Assembly (NCBI RefSeq): GCF_007280555.1
Contig: NZ_VKDB01000015.1
Span: forward strand, 27,742-91,741
Direction of reading: 5' to 3'
DNA length: 64,000 nucleotides
Origin: Deinococcus detaillensis
GTDB taxonomy: Bacteria > Deinococcota > Deinococci > Deinococcales > Deinococcaceae
In this document: piece after piece, positions 9,208-19,185 of the stretch
Position numbering within the stretch: position 1 is the first letter of the stretch
Layout: every line of letters starts with the position of its first letter
Position numbers and translations under genes: made by a program
Notes under the pieces: generated by a model
Databases searched by the model: none
What the model saw: only the letters and a program-made list of their open reading frames with translations
Told to the model about the DNA's origin: nothing

Positions 9208-9277
9208 TGTTCGGCTGCTTTCAGATTTGATTTCAGCGCCGCGCCCAAGAACGTCATCGTTCGGGGCGCGGTTTTTT
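9190..9277 (+). promoter_or_regulatory. trp attenuator (1:2 hairpin, antiterminator, terminator)
   Basis: Region 1 CCCAAG (9190-9195) pairs with region 2 CTTGGG (9199-9204). Region 2 extended to TTCTTGGG (9197-9204) can instead pair over eight bases with CCCAAGAA (9244-9251), which lies in the terminator's left half. The terminator pairs CCGCGCCC (9239-9246) with GGGCGCGG (9264-9271), with an inner GAACG/CGTTC, followed by six T (9272-9277). A ribosome stalled on the Trp codons would cover region 1 and free region 2 for antitermination; one reaching the stop at 9205-9207 would cover region 2 and allow termination. Confidence 0.88.
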
Positions 9278-9317
9278 GTGGTTTCGCTGCTCGACTTCAG
9301 CTCCATAAGGAACTTGT

Positions 9318-10772
9318 ATGACCTCAACCATCCAAACACCTGTTACTCAACCGTTCACTGAAGTGCGCGAACTCAATGCCGACCTCGATACACCGGTCAG
9401 CGCCTACCTGAAAGTGACCGGCGGCGCGAAGAAACTGAGTTTTCTCTTGGAAAGTGTGGAAGGCGGCGAGCGTCAGGCCCGCTATTCGTTTATCGGCGTG
9501 GGCGAAATCGGGCGCTTCACGTTGAGGGGCAGGCAAGCCACCCTCAGCGGAATTTTGGCCGAAGGTTCGGACACTGAAACGTTTGAAACCGCTGATCCGC
9601 TGGACTTGCTTTACAGCCGCGTCATCAGGCCGATTCACTTGCCTGCTGAGAAATTCAGTGGCCTGCCGCCCTTTTTTGGCGGCGCAGTGGGGTACGCTTC
9701 CTACGACCTGATCCGGGTCTACGAGCAGTTGCCCGACCACAACCCCGATGAACTCAACGTGCCCGACGCGCTGTTTATCGTGCCGGAAGGCTTGGTGATT
9801 TTTGACCACTTGCGTCACCGCCTTTACGCTGTGGCCATTTCGGAAGATCAGGCGCAGGCGCGGCGGGTCGTCGAACAGTTGGAAGCCGATTTGCGCGGCC
9901 CGCTGCCCGCCGTACCCGGACGCGAGAAAGCCGAGCCGATGACCTTCAAGAGCAACATGACGCCCCGCGAGTACGAACAAGCGGTAGAAAAGTGCATCGA
10001 ATACATCCACGCCGGAGACGTTTTTCAAGTGGTGCCGTCGCAGCGCTTTTCGGCGGAGCTGACGGTGGAGCCGTTTGCGCTCTACCGGGCCCTGCGCGGC
10101 ATCAATCCCAGTCCGTATCTGGGGTTTCTCAATCTGGGCGAAGTGACTTTGGTGGCCAGCAGCCCCGAGAGTTTACTGAGAAGCGACGGCGTCAGCATCG
10201 TCACCCGCCCGATTGCCGGAACGCGGCCACGCGGCAAAACGCCCGCTGAAGACGAAGCGCTGGCCGCCGAGCTGCTCGCGGACGAAAAAGAACGCGCCGA
10301 ACATTTGATGCTGGTGGATTTGGGCCGCAACGACATTGGCCGGGTAGCTGAATACGGCAGCGTTATGGTGGAAGACTCCTTCACCATTGAGCGCTACAGC
10401 CACGTGATGCACATCGTCAGCGGGGTGCGCGGCAAGTTGCGGGCAGGGTTGACCCCGCTGCATGCGCTGGCCAGCGCCCTGCCAATGGGCACCGTCTCGG
10501 GAGCGCCCAAAATTCGGGCCATGGAAATCATCGACGAAGTGGAAACGGTGCGGCGCGGGCCTTACGGCGGCGCGTTCGGCTACATCGCCTTCGACGGCAG
10601 CTTGGATATGGCCCTGACCCTGCGCACCATGGTGATTACCGGTGGCAAGCTCCATATTCAGGCTGGAGCGGGCATCGTGGCCGACTCGCACCCACCCACC
10701 GAGCAAGAGGAAACGCGTAACAAAGCGGCGGCGCTGATGCGGGCGGCGGAGCGGGCTGCGGCGGGCCTGTGA
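9318..10772 (+). CDS. trpE: Anthranilate synthase component I
   Basis: Cytoplasmic enzyme making anthranilate from chorismate with ammonia delivered by TrpG; first committed step of tryptophan synthesis. 484 residues, normal for the family. The N-terminal regulatory part has FLLESVEGG (about 42-50), equivalent to the LLES feedback-inhibition element, and the C-terminal chorismate domain has [22 protein letters not shown] and [10 protein letters not shown]. The start follows an AAGGA ribosome site. It sits behind the trp attenuator and overlaps the next gene as TGATG. Confidence 0.97.
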   Translation: MTSTIQTPVTQPFTEVRELNADLDTPVSAYLKVTGGAKKLSFLLESVEGGERQARYSFIGVGEIGRFTLRGRQATLSGILAEGSDTETFETADPLDLLYSRVIRPIHLPAEKFSGLPPFFGGAVGYASYDLIRVYEQLPDHNPDELNVPDALFIVPEGLVIFDHLRHRLYAVAISEDQAQARRVVEQLEADLRGPLPAVPGREKAEPMTFKSNMTPREYEQAVEKCIEYIHAGDVFQVVPSQRFSAELTVEPFALYRALRGINPSPYLGFLNLGEVTLVASSPESLLRSDGVSIVTRPIAGTRPRGKTPAEDEALAAELLADEKERAEHLMLVDLGRNDIGRVAEYGSVMVEDSFTIERYSHVMHIVSGVRGKLRAGLTPLHALASALPMGTVSGAPKIRAMEIIDEVETVRRGPYGGAFGYIAFDGSLDMALTLRTMVITGGKLHIQAGAGIVADSHPPTEQEETRNKAAALMRAAERAAAGL

Positions 10773-11863
10773 TGCTTCGGACAGCGACTGTTGATGACTT
10801 GCCTAAGTTATTTGCCTTGCAGCATCTGGCCTTTCAAAGTGAAGCGGAACTGTATCCCGAAACGGTCATCTCGCCGATGCGCCAGACCTTGCCGGAATTG
10901 GAAAGCGAGTTCTCCCAGTTCGAAACGCTTATTACTGAGGAGGATGGCAAATTGATCGGCTCGGTGCGGGGGCAGGTGGTGAGTGAGTGCGGAGAGATCG
11001 GGCGGCTGATGGTGCGTCCGGAGGGGAGCGGGCGAGGGCTGGGGCGCAGACTCGTTCAAGAAATGGAATCGGCGCTGGGCGTTCAGACCTTCAGGCTGTT
11101 TACGGGCGAGCGCAGCTTGAGTAACCTGAGGCTTTACGAATCGCTTGGTTACGTTCAGGCCAGTTCGTTTGAAGCGGGATCAATCCGCATGATCGAGTTA
11201 ACAAAACAAGGAGCCTCCACTATGACTGAACCCGGCTTACCACTCACGGCTCCACACATTCTCCTAATAGATAACTACGACTCCTTCACTTACAACCTCG
11301 TTCAATATTTTGGTGAACTGGGTTGTGAGCTCACCGTTTGGCGCAATGACGCGTTCACTTTGGAAGAAGTCGAAACACTCAACCCCGACGCCATCGTAAT
11401 TTCACCCGGCCCCTGCACGCCGCTTGAAGCCGGACTGAGCGTGGATGTGGTGCGGGCCTTCGCGTCCAAGTACCCGCTGCTGGGGGTGTGCTTGGGGCAT
11501 CAAAGCATCGGTGAGGCGTTCGGGGCCACCATCAAACGCGCTCCGGTTCCGGTTCACGGCAAAACCAGCCGCGTGAGGCACGACGGCCAGACCTTGTTCG
11601 TGGGCCTCGGCGAGGAGGCCACTGTGACGCGCTATCACAGCTTGGTGGTGGAAGACTTGCCGCCCGAGTTGCTGCCCACCGCTTGGACGACCGATCAGAC
11701 CCCCAGCGGCGAATACCGCGCTCTGATGGCCCTGCGCCACCGCGACTATCCAGTGTTCGGCGTGCAGTTTCACCCCGAAAGCATTGCCACCGAAGACGGC
11801 AAAGTGATGATCCGTAACTTTTTGGCCGAAGTCAGGCGGCACCAAGCGCAGGCTCCGGCATGA
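10772..11863 (+). CDS. In-frame GNAT acetyltransferase-TrpG fusion ORF
   Basis: One open frame of 363 residues. Residues 1-150 are a GNAT N-acetyltransferase: [24 protein letters not shown] at about 70-93 contains the acetyl-CoA motif RGLGRR, and LYESLGY is the closing strand. Residues 151-363 are TrpG. No stop codon separates them, but an internal ATG at 11222 has its own strong ribosome site, so both a fusion and free TrpG can be made. The ATG at 10772 overlaps the trpE stop; a GTG three bases earlier is also possible. Whether the acetyltransferase acts on tryptophan metabolites or is a passenger is unknown. Confidence 0.75.
   Translation: MLRTATVDDLPKLFALQHLAFQSEAELYPETVISPMRQTLPELESEFSQFETLITEEDGKLIGSVRGQVVSECGEIGRLMVRPEGSGRGLGRRLVQEMESALGVQTFRLFTGERSLSNLRLYESLGYVQASSFEAGSIRMIELTKQGASTMTEPGLPLTAPHILLIDNYDSFTYNLVQYFGELGCELTVWRNDAFTLEEVETLNPDAIVISPGPCTPLEAGLSVDVVRAFASKYPLLGVCLGHQSIGEAFGATIKRAPVPVHGKTSRVRHDGQTLFVGLGEEATVTRYHSLVVEDLPPELLPTAWTTDQTPSGEYRALMALRHRDYPVFGVQFHPESIATEDGKVMIRNFLAEVRRHQAQAPA
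11222..11863 (+). CDS. trpG: Anthranilate synthase component II (internal start in the fusion ORF)
   Basis: Glutamine amidotransferase subunit that supplies ammonia to TrpE. From this ATG the product is 213 residues, the usual TrpG size. [17 protein letters not shown] begins the class I amidotransferase fold; the nucleophile Cys is in [14 protein letters not shown] and the catalytic His-Glu pair in [12 protein letters not shown] consensus AAGGAG lies at 11208-11213, eight bases before the ATG, which strongly favours independent initiation here. The sequence could also serve p-aminobenzoate synthesis, as in other bacteria with one shared subunit. It ends in a four-base ATGA overlap with trpD. 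Confidence 0.92.
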   Translation: MTEPGLPLTAPHILLIDNYDSFTYNLVQYFGELGCELTVWRNDAFTLEEVETLNPDAIVISPGPCTPLEAGLSVDVVRAFASKYPLLGVCLGHQSIGEAFGATIKRAPVPVHGKTSRVRHDGQTLFVGLGEEATVTRYHSLVVEDLPPELLPTAWTTDQTPSGEYRALMALRHRDYPVFGVQFHPESIATEDGKVMIRNFLAEVRRHQAQAPA

Positions 11864-12864
11864 TTCACGCCCGCTTGATGAACGGCGAGCGGCTCAGCCA
11901 GATCGAGGCCGCCGCTTTTATGGACGAGGTGATGAGCGGCGATATCAGCGCCACCCGTCTCGCCGCCGCGCTCTCGGCCTTGCGGGTACGCGGCGAAACG
12001 CCCGAAGAAATAGCGGGCTTTGCTCAATCGATGCGGCGGCACGCGGTGCGGGTTCCGGTGACGGCGCATCCGATTTTGTTAGACACAGCCGGAACTGGAG
12101 GCGACGGAGCCAACACCTTCAACATCTCCACGACGGCCGCTTTTGTGATCGCGGCGGGCGGTGTGCCTGTGGCCAAGCACGGCAACCGGGCCGCCAGTGC
12201 CCGCGCCGGAAGTGCGGACGTACTGGAAGCTCTGGGCGTCAACTTAGACGCGCCGCCTCAGCGCTCGGCACAGGCCATCGACGAGTTGGGCGTGGGCTTT
12301 ATGTTTGCCCGCAATTACCACCCGGCTCTGCGCCACGCCGCGCCGGTTCGCACCGAGCTGGCTTCGCGCACCGCTTTTAATGTGCTGGGGCCGATCAGCA
12401 ATCCTGCTGGCGCGACCCATCAAGTGGTGGGCGTCTACAGCCCCAAACTGACCCGCACGCTGGCCGAGGTGCTGCGGCTGCTGGGCAGCAAAGCGGCGCT
12501 GGTGGTGTCAGGCGAAGGACTGGACGAACTGACCGTCTGCGGTCCCACCCAGGTCAGCGAACTGCGGGCGGGCGAGGTCACCGACTCAGTGCTGTATCCG
12601 GCAGATGTGGACTTGGACACATACCCGCTCAGCGCTCTGGTCGGCGGCGACGCCCATGAAAACGCCGCTGTCACCCGCGCCATTTTGTTGGGCGGCGGCA
12701 CAGCAGCGCAGCGGGATGTGGTGGCGCTGAACGCCGGAGCGGGGTTGTATTTGGCCGAAAAAGCGCCGGACTTGCGCGGCGGGGTGAAGTTGGCGCAGGG
12801 CATTTTGCAAAGCGGCGCAGCGTGGGATCTTCTGGAGCGCTACGCGGCGTATACGCATCAGTGA
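11860..12864 (+). CDS. trpD: Anthranilate phosphoribosyltransferase
   Basis: Transfers phosphoribose from PRPP to anthranilate, the second step of tryptophan synthesis. 334 residues. The PRPP-binding [14 protein letters not shown] lies at about 78-91, [21 protein letters not shown] follows at about 106, and the anthranilate-site region [15 protein letters not shown] at about 168. Translationally coupled to trpG by an ATGA overlap. The remaining trp genes are not in the window, so the pathway is split. Confidence 0.97.
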   Translation: MIHARLMNGERLSQIEAAAFMDEVMSGDISATRLAAALSALRVRGETPEEIAGFAQSMRRHAVRVPVTAHPILLDTAGTGGDGANTFNISTTAAFVIAAGGVPVAKHGNRAASARAGSADVLEALGVNLDAPPQRSAQAIDELGVGFMFARNYHPALRHAAPVRTELASRTAFNVLGPISNPAGATHQVVGVYSPKLTRTLAEVLRLLGSKAALVVSGEGLDELTVCGPTQVSELRAGEVTDSVLYPADVDLDTYPLSALVGGDAHENAAVTRAILLGGGTAAQRDVVALNAGAGLYLAEKAPDLRGGVKLAQGILQSGAAWDLLERYAAYTHQ

Positions 12865-12955
12865 ACGGCCTCACGCACCCAAGATCAAGCCGATCTTAAC
12901 TGAGTTGCAACTCCGCCTTATCCCAACCCCGGTCCCCAGCCGCTAAGCTAAAAAG

Positions 12956-13972
12956 ATGAGTAAAAAACATACCTTAGGCTTATGGATAGCGGTCGCGGCG
13001 CTCGGCCTCAGCGTCACTTTGGGCCGGGCCGGAGCGCAGGCTGACGTGGGCTCATCCTCGGTGCTGTCAGCTCAGACCGCAGCCATTCAACCTTCTGGCC
13101 TCCGCAGCGCCCTCGATGCCGAGCGGCGTTTCGTGGACGTGCCTGGCTTCGGTGCAGTCGCCTACTACCTCGACACGCGTGGTTCAGGCCGACCACTGGT
13201 GCTGACCACCAGCATCAACGCCGCCGCCAGCGCTTACGAAATGAAGCCGCTGTTTGATACTTACGTCGGCACGCGGCCCATTTATGTGCTGGAATGGCCC
13301 GGTTTCGGCAGCTCAGACCGTCCAGATGCGCAGTACACCCCCGAACTGATGACCCGCGCCCTTAGCGCCCTGCTCGACAAGATCGGTCAGGACGTGGACG
13401 TGGTGTCGCTCTCGCTCGGCTCGGAATTTGTGGCGCGGGCGGCGCTGAGTGACACCCGCATCAAGTCGCTGGCGCTGATTTCGCCCTCGGGCCTCGGCAG
13501 CGCACGCGGCGGCACCCAGCGGGCACGCGACGAGGACGGCGGCCAGAAGCTGTATGGCCGCCTCAAAACCTTCGGCACGCCGCTGTTTGCCCTCATTCGC
13601 AGCCAGCCCAGCGTATTGTATTTCCTCAATCAGAGCTTCGTGGGGCCAGTAGACGACGGCCTGTTCCGTTACAGCTTGGAAAGCTCCGATCAGCCTGGTG
13701 GCAAGTACGCCCCGCTGTATTTCATCAGTGGCAGGCTGTTTACGCCAGACGCCTACGAGCAGCTTTACAGCAAACTGAGCATTCCGGTACTGGTGCTCTA
13801 TGACAAAGACAATTTCGTCAACTTTGACCGCCTGCCGGAGTGGGTCACTCAGGGCAACGTGAGCGCTACCCGTATTGTGCCGAGCAACGGCTTGCCTCAA
13901 TTTGAAAAGTTGCCGGAAGTCAAAGTGGCGCTGGATGGGTTTTGGCAAAGCATGGGGCTGCAAGGCAAATAA
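12956..13972 (+). CDS. Exported alpha/beta-hydrolase
   Basis: 338 residues with an N-terminal signal peptide (about 1-27). The alpha/beta-hydrolase core shows [13 protein letters not shown] (lid entry), the nucleophile elbow SLSLGSE at about 155 in place of GxSxG, and a strand LYDKDNFV that could carry the acidic residue. No obvious catalytic His was identified near the C-terminus, so catalytic activity is not certain. The start is leaderless: TAAGCT at 12944-12949, six bases upstream. Substrate unknown. It ends the plus-strand run after trpD but has its own promoter. Confidence 0.75.
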   Translation: MSKKHTLGLWIAVAALGLSVTLGRAGAQADVGSSSVLSAQTAAIQPSGLRSALDAERRFVDVPGFGAVAYYLDTRGSGRPLVLTTSINAAASAYEMKPLFDTYVGTRPIYVLEWPGFGSSDRPDAQYTPELMTRALSALLDKIGQDVDVVSLSLGSEFVARAALSDTRIKSLALISPSGLGSARGGTQRARDEDGGQKLYGRLKTFGTPLFALIRSQPSVLYFLNQSFVGPVDDGLFRYSLESSDQPGGKYAPLYFISGRLFTPDAYEQLYSKLSIPVLVLYDKDNFVNFDRLPEWVTQGNVSATRIVPSNGLPQFEKLPEVKVALDGFWQSMGLQGK

Positions 13973-13975
13973 AAT

Positions 13976-14431
13976 TTGACAGTTTACCGACTGAGAAAAT
14001 GGTGGTTTGCGTTCAGCGTCTTCTTCATAATCGTCTCTTTATTTGGAATCCTCACCTCTGACCCCAAAACATCATTTTTTGAGTATACATTCGGATGTTT
14101 ACTTTTAGTTGCTTCGACATGCTGGCTTTTTATTGCTGCTCTATCAAAAATAGTGATTACACCCAATTCAATTTCTAAATATGGCCTTTTCGGCAACTGG
14201 GAAATTAGGGGGGAGGATATAGACGGAATTGCCATCGAATGTGTTCCGAGGTCGTCCGGCCTAATTCTGAAGCTCCGTACTGTTCACGGACAGCTCATAT
14301 CCATAAACTTTAACTCCTACAGGGGTGAGTAGGAGGCGTGGCAGGAAATCCGCAAAATGATTGCGCCAGAAGTGGTTCGGGGACGCTGGCCCAACTCCAT
14401 GATTTGGTTACCAGACCGGGATAAGTTTTAG
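13976..14431 (+). pseudogene. AT-rich bacterial-PH-like membrane protein, interrupted by an amber codon
   Basis: From a TTG at 13976 the frame encodes two transmembrane segments (about 10-27 and 34-57) then a beta-rich segment (ITPNSISKYGLFG ... WEIRGEDIDGIAI) typical of bacterial PH-like (bPH) proteins. It stops at TAG 14330-14332, but the same frame continues for 32 sensible codons (EAWQEIRKMIAPEVVRGRW...) to TAG at 14429-14431. That fits an in-frame nonsense mutation, a sequencing error or readthrough. The base composition is clearly more AT-rich than its neighbours, suggesting acquisition. The start is weakly supported. Confidence 0.55.
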
Positions 14432-14485
14432 GCCTGGAGAGTTGATTTTGAAGCTGTGCAGTGTTCCCTCCGCTATCCTCAACTC

Positions 14486-14517
14486 ATGAAATCTTTCCAT
14501 CTTTCGGCGGCCCGCGC

Positions 14518-14521
<4 letters not shown>
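14486..14521 (+). CDS. Possible leaderless mini-ORF overlapping the rsmD start
   Basis: TATCCT at 14474-14479 is followed after six bases by ATG 14486, which encodes the 11-residue peptide MKSFHLSAARA and stops at TGA 14519-14521. That stop overlaps the TTG start of rsmD (14518-14520) as TTGA. It may be a translated uORF coupling ribosomes into rsmD. Speculative. Confidence 0.35.
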
Positions 14522-15587
<1,066 letters not shown>

Positions 15588-15702
15588 GAATGACGTTGGG
15601 CCAATATTTATGCGGTGTACTCGGTGCGGTCTGCTGTGCTTGAATAACAGTGCTTTGAGGCTTTAATTGACCGTTTCAAGAAAAGAGTTCAGGAGGATAC
15701 CC

Positions 15703-16620
15703 ATGAGAACCATCAAACTTGGCACCACAGATTTAGACGTTCCTGTCGTGGCAGTCGGCTGCATGCGGATCGATACCATTGGCCGTGCCGACGCTCAAAC
15801 GTTTGTTCAAACTGCGCTGGATCAGGGCGCGACCTTTTTTGACCATGCCGATATTTACGGCGGCGGCAAGTGCGAAGAGATTTTTGCCGACGTCATCGAG
15901 ATGAGCAGTAGCGTGCGTGAAAAAATCATCTTGCAATCCAAATGTGGAATTCGCAAAGGCTCATTCGACTTTTCCAAAGAACACATCTTGAGTTCGGTAG
16001 ACGGCATCTTAAAACGCCTCAAAACCGATTACTTGGATATCTTGCTGCTTCACCGCCCTGACGCTTTGGTCGAACCCGAAGAAGTCGCCGCCGCCTTCGA
16101 CCAATTGGAACAGGGAGGCAAAGTTCGGCATTTTGGAGTGTCCAATCAGCACCCGCGCCAGATTGAATTGCTTAAAAAGTTTGTCAAGCAGCCGATTGTC
16201 GCCAATCAATTGCAGCTCAGCATCACCAACGCCAGCATGATTACCTGGGGCTGGAATGTCAATATGCAAAACGCCGAAGCGGTTGACCGTGATGGGGGCA
16301 TTTTGGACTACTGCCGCCTGCATGACATCACCATTCAGCCTTGGTCGCCGTTTCAATTTGGTTTTTTTGAGGGTGTGTTCTTGGATAACCCCGAATTTCC
16401 CGAACTCAATGCCAAGATTGATGAAATCGCCGCCAAATACAATGTCAGCAACACGACGATCGCGATGGCATGGTTGCTGCGCCATCCGGCCAAGATGCAG
16501 CCAGTGACGGGCACCATGAATGTGCAGCGCCTCAAAGACTGCGTCAAGGCCAGCGAGATTAACTTGACGCGGGAAGAATGGTACGGCGTGGCAACGGCGG
16601 CGGGGTACGTGTTGCCGTAA
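15703..16620 (+). CDS. Aldo/keto reductase (YdhF-like)
   Basis: NADPH-dependent oxidoreductase of 305 residues, TIM barrel, cytoplasmic. Catalytic Asp and Tyr are in FFDHADIYGGG at about 45-53, Lys in LQSKCGI at about 79 and His in LLLHRPD at about 118. The C-terminal NADPH-site region WLLRHPAKMQPVTGT is present. Substrate unknown. The start at 15703 is fixed by AGGAGG at 15691-15696, which excludes the longer start at 15667. It ends at a clear terminator. Confidence 0.92.
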   Translation: MRTIKLGTTDLDVPVVAVGCMRIDTIGRADAQTFVQTALDQGATFFDHADIYGGGKCEEIFADVIEMSSSVREKIILQSKCGIRKGSFDFSKEHILSSVDGILKRLKTDYLDILLLHRPDALVEPEEVAAAFDQLEQGGKVRHFGVSNQHPRQIELLKKFVKQPIVANQLQLSITNASMITWGWNVNMQNAEAVDRDGGILDYCRLHDITIQPWSPFQFGFFEGVFLDNPEFPELNAKIDEIAAKYNVSNTTIAMAWLLRHPAKMQPVTGTMNVQRLKDCVKASEINLTREEWYGVATAAGYVLP

Positions 16621-16638
16621 GAGGAGAGCAAATGGGTA

Positions 16639-16676
16639 GGCTCCAGCAGGATTTCTCCTGCTTGGAGCCATTTTTT
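16639..16676 (+). terminator. Terminator after aldo/keto reductase
   Basis: GGCTCCAGCAGGA (16639-16651) pairs with TCCTGCTTGGAGCC (16656-16669), one bulged T, followed by six T. Confidence 0.9.
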
Positions 16677-16828
16677 GTGTTGAAAGTGGCTAAATCCAAG
16701 GCTCAGGTCATAATAGAAAGAAGGATGCGTCACCGGAAATGGCCTAACAAGGTCGCTACTGTCACTGTCTTTAGCACCTCATGGCCCTGAGCTGACGGAG
16801 GGCTAAAGCGAGGAGGATTAGAGCGAGG

Positions 16829-17578
16829 ATGAGCAGGAATACAGACTTTAACGTCGAAGAATATAAGAATGCTCTCAAAAGATTGAAATCTACAGACAGA
16901 CTGACGAAAACACGTCTCAAAATGCTCCAGTTTCAATATGTGTCACCTAAAAAAACTATTTTAGACGCCGATTTAACAAATCACATGGGCTGGAAAGGGC
17001 ACGGCGTCAACCTTCATTACGGTAGATTGAGGGCCATCATCGCAGCAGAAATTAAAGATGCTGAATCAGAAATACGGAGCGGGAGATTGCCTTGGACTTT
17101 CTTATCATCTGGCGAAATATGCGAAGAAAATTACTATTGGGTCATGCGCCCCGCCCTTGCTCAAGCTTTGGAAGAACTTGGCTTGGTTGAAGGGTCAGAA
17201 GTAAATACCGCCGGATCAGAACTTGAACCTGAATTTGGCGAATTGCCGCCCCGCCGTTATCCCGAAGGCGCAACCCGACAAGTCACCGTCAATGCATATG
17301 AGCGAAACCGCGCTGCCCGCAAAGCTTGCATTGCCTACCACGGCACCATCTGCTCCGTTTGTGACTCGGATTTGGAGGAGTTTTACGGCTCTATTGCTTA
17401 CGGTTTTATCCATGTTCACCACCTCAAACCTCTTTCTGAAGTTGGTGAAGGCTATAACGTAGACCCAGAGACTGACCTCGTGCCGGTTTGCCCCAATTGC
17501 CATGCCATGTTGCACCGCACAAATCCGCCGCTCACTATAGAGCAGCTTAGAGAATTGATTCAGGAGGCCCACCGATGA
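16829..17578 (+). CDS. HNH endonuclease
   Basis: 249 residues. The C-terminal half is an HNH nuclease with zinc-binding cysteines CSVCDSD (about 171) and CPNCHAMLHR (about 222), and the HNH core IHVHHLKPLSEVG (about 192). The N-terminal half is basic and helix-rich with no recognised domain and is more AT-rich than flanking genes. Such proteins are found as defence (McrA-like modified-DNA restriction) or mobile-element nucleases; no methyltransferase or specificity partner is adjacent. The stop overlaps the next gene's ATG by four bases, so the nuclease is co-translated with a lysine-biosynthesis gene, an unexpected pairing. Confidence 0.85.
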   Translation: MSRNTDFNVEEYKNALKRLKSTDRLTKTRLKMLQFQYVSPKKTILDADLTNHMGWKGHGVNLHYGRLRAIIAAEIKDAESEIRSGRLPWTFLSSGEICEENYYWVMRPALAQALEELGLVEGSEVNTAGSELEPEFGELPPRRYPEGATRQVTVNAYERNRAARKACIAYHGTICSVCDSDLEEFYGSIAYGFIHVHHLKPLSEVGEGYNVDPETDLVPVCPNCHAMLHRTNPPLTIEQLRELIQEAHR

Positions 17579-18822
17579 CCCAATCAACCCCCCAGCCTCA
17601 AACGATGGCCGAGCGCATTCTCTCTCAGCGCGGCGGCGGCACCTTTTATGCAGGCGACCTCGCGGTGGTGGAAGTCGATCAGGTGATGGTCGTGGATTCC
17701 ATTGCCCAGAGCTTTATCGAGCGGATGCAAAAAGACCTCGCCGCCGTGCCCAAGTACCCCGAGCGCGTGTCCATCGTGATTGACCACGTGGCTCCGGCCA
17801 GCACCGTCAGCGTGGCGCAGGCACAAAAAGAAGCCCGCGAGTACGCCGCCCAAACTGGCGTGCGTCTCTTTGACGTGGGGCGGGGCATCTGCCACCAAGT
17901 CTTGATGGAAGAGGGGCTGGCGAGGCCGGGTTGGATCGTGCTGGGCAGCGACAGCCACTCCACCACTTACGGCGCGGTGGCGGCCTTCGGCACTGGCATG
18001 GGAGCCACCGACATCGCTCTGGCGGCGGCCAGCGGCAAAACGTGGCTGCGGGTGCCGGAAAGCGTCAAAGTCACCTTGACGGGCGAGTTGCAGCGCGGTG
18101 TCAGCGCAAAAGACGTGGCGCTGGAGATGATCTCGCGGCTGGGAGCGGACGGAGCCACCTATCAGAGTGTGGAGATTCACGCGGGCGACAAGTTTACACG
18201 CGGCGAGCGGATGACGCTGGCGAACTTGTGTGTGGAAGCGGGCGCGAAGGCCGGACTGGTGGTGCCGGGCGGCGAGATTCTGGAGATGTACGACGTGCCG
18301 GAGTGGGTCTACCCGCAGGAAGGCGCGAAGTACGTCCGCGAACTGGAGATTGACCTTACGGCGCTACGCCCCCGCATGAGTGCGCCGAGCGAAGTGGACA
18401 ACGTTTATGACGTGTCCGAGCTGCGCGGCCTCAAAGTGGATCAGGTGTTTATCGGCACCTGCACCAACGGGCGCTTGGACGACTTGCACGCCGCCGCCGA
18501 AGTGCTGCGGGGCCACAGAGTTGACCCGACCACCCGCCTGCTGGTCATCCCCGCCAGCAGCCAAGTGATGGAAGCGGCGATGGCCGACGGCACCCTGCTG
18601 ACCCTGATCCAAGCGGGCGCGGTGCTGGGGACGCCGGGCTGCGGGCCGTGCATGGGGCGGCATCAGGGCGTGTTGGCTCCCGGTGAGGTGTGTGTGAGCA
18701 CTAGCAACCGCAACTTCATAGGCCGCATGGGCGACAAGGACGCCAAGATTTATCTGGCCTCGCCCGCAGTGGCGGCGGCCACAGCGGTGATGGGGAGGAT
18801 TGCTTTGCCGGAGGATTTATGA
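17575..18822 (+). CDS. hacA: Homoaconitase / 3-isopropylmalate dehydratase large subunit
   Basis: 4Fe-4S hydro-lyase large subunit, 415 residues, of the compact two-subunit type. Features include VIDHVAPAS, GICHQVL, GSDSHSTTYGA, the cluster Cys in FIGTCTNGR (about 300) and GCGPCMGRHQGVLAPGE (about 360), and the substrate-site STSNRNF. The sequence closely follows what I recall of Thermus HacA, which converts homocitrate to homoisocitrate in the alpha-aminoadipate lysine route, and the window also encodes homocitrate synthase, so I favour that role over LeuC. No small subunit follows; a transposon remnant does. Confidence 0.85.
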   Translation: MTQSTPQPQTMAERILSQRGGGTFYAGDLAVVEVDQVMVVDSIAQSFIERMQKDLAAVPKYPERVSIVIDHVAPASTVSVAQAQKEAREYAAQTGVRLFDVGRGICHQVLMEEGLARPGWIVLGSDSHSTTYGAVAAFGTGMGATDIALAAASGKTWLRVPESVKVTLTGELQRGVSAKDVALEMISRLGADGATYQSVEIHAGDKFTRGERMTLANLCVEAGAKAGLVVPGGEILEMYDVPEWVYPQEGAKYVRELEIDLTALRPRMSAPSEVDNVYDVSELRGLKVDQVFIGTCTNGRLDDLHAAAEVLRGHRVDPTTRLLVIPASSQVMEAAMADGTLLTLIQAGAVLGTPGCGPCMGRHQGVLAPGEVCVSTSNRNFIGRMGDKDAKIYLASPAVAAATAVMGRIALPEDL

Positions 18823-18891
18823 GCGGCGTAGGGGTTCCTGAATTATTTGCTTCTCTGAATAGGTATTTGGCAGCTTTCGCCGCGCTCAACA

Positions 18892-19165
18892 CTAGGCCTC
18901 TTGCGAAAGTGCTTGTATAAGCCGACAGAGTGAGCCATGAACGTGTAGAACGCGCCCTGAAAATGAACCACGCCCAGGTTGAATGGCGAACTGGGATTTA
19001 CTCCAAAACCGCAGCCGATAGGGAAGCTGTTTTACTTCAACGTGAGGGCGAAAAAAAGAAGAGCGGTCATCCGGCGATACTCAATCCGGCTGAACAGTTC
19101 CTCCTCACACTCGCGTAACTAGAGTTGCCGTGCTTGGGCCGCTCCCTATCGCTCGATGAAATTTA
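18892..19165 (+). mobile_element. Degenerate IS5-like transposase remnant
   Basis: The 363 bases between hacA and the next gene hold no intact gene. From about 18930 a frame reads ...MNHAQVEWRTGIYSKTA... EKKKSGHPAILNPAEQFLLTLA, resembling the N-terminal DNA-binding part of IS5-group DDE transposases (TG-TF-M-V, GRP-L, LLLTL). It hits a stop at 19117-19119, and after a shift LGRSLSLDEIYVG recalls the next block. The DDE catalytic region is gone. AGGCCTCTTGCGAAAGT at about 18894 looks like a terminal repeat of this group. Confidence 0.55.
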
Positions 19166-19185
19166 CGTTGGCTTGCTGAGCTGAT

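Noticed and set aside
9318..12864. trp genes as a horizontally acquired cluster
   Set aside because: Base composition, leaderless promoter and gene overlaps are like the surrounding chromosome.
12880..12896. Terminator after trpD
   Set aside because: AAGATC/GATCTT makes only a six-base stem without a T run.
18819..18920. Short ORF overlapping the hacA stop (ATGA) as a small subunit start
   Set aside because: It codes for only 33 residues, has none of the small-subunit motifs, and runs into the transposon remnant.
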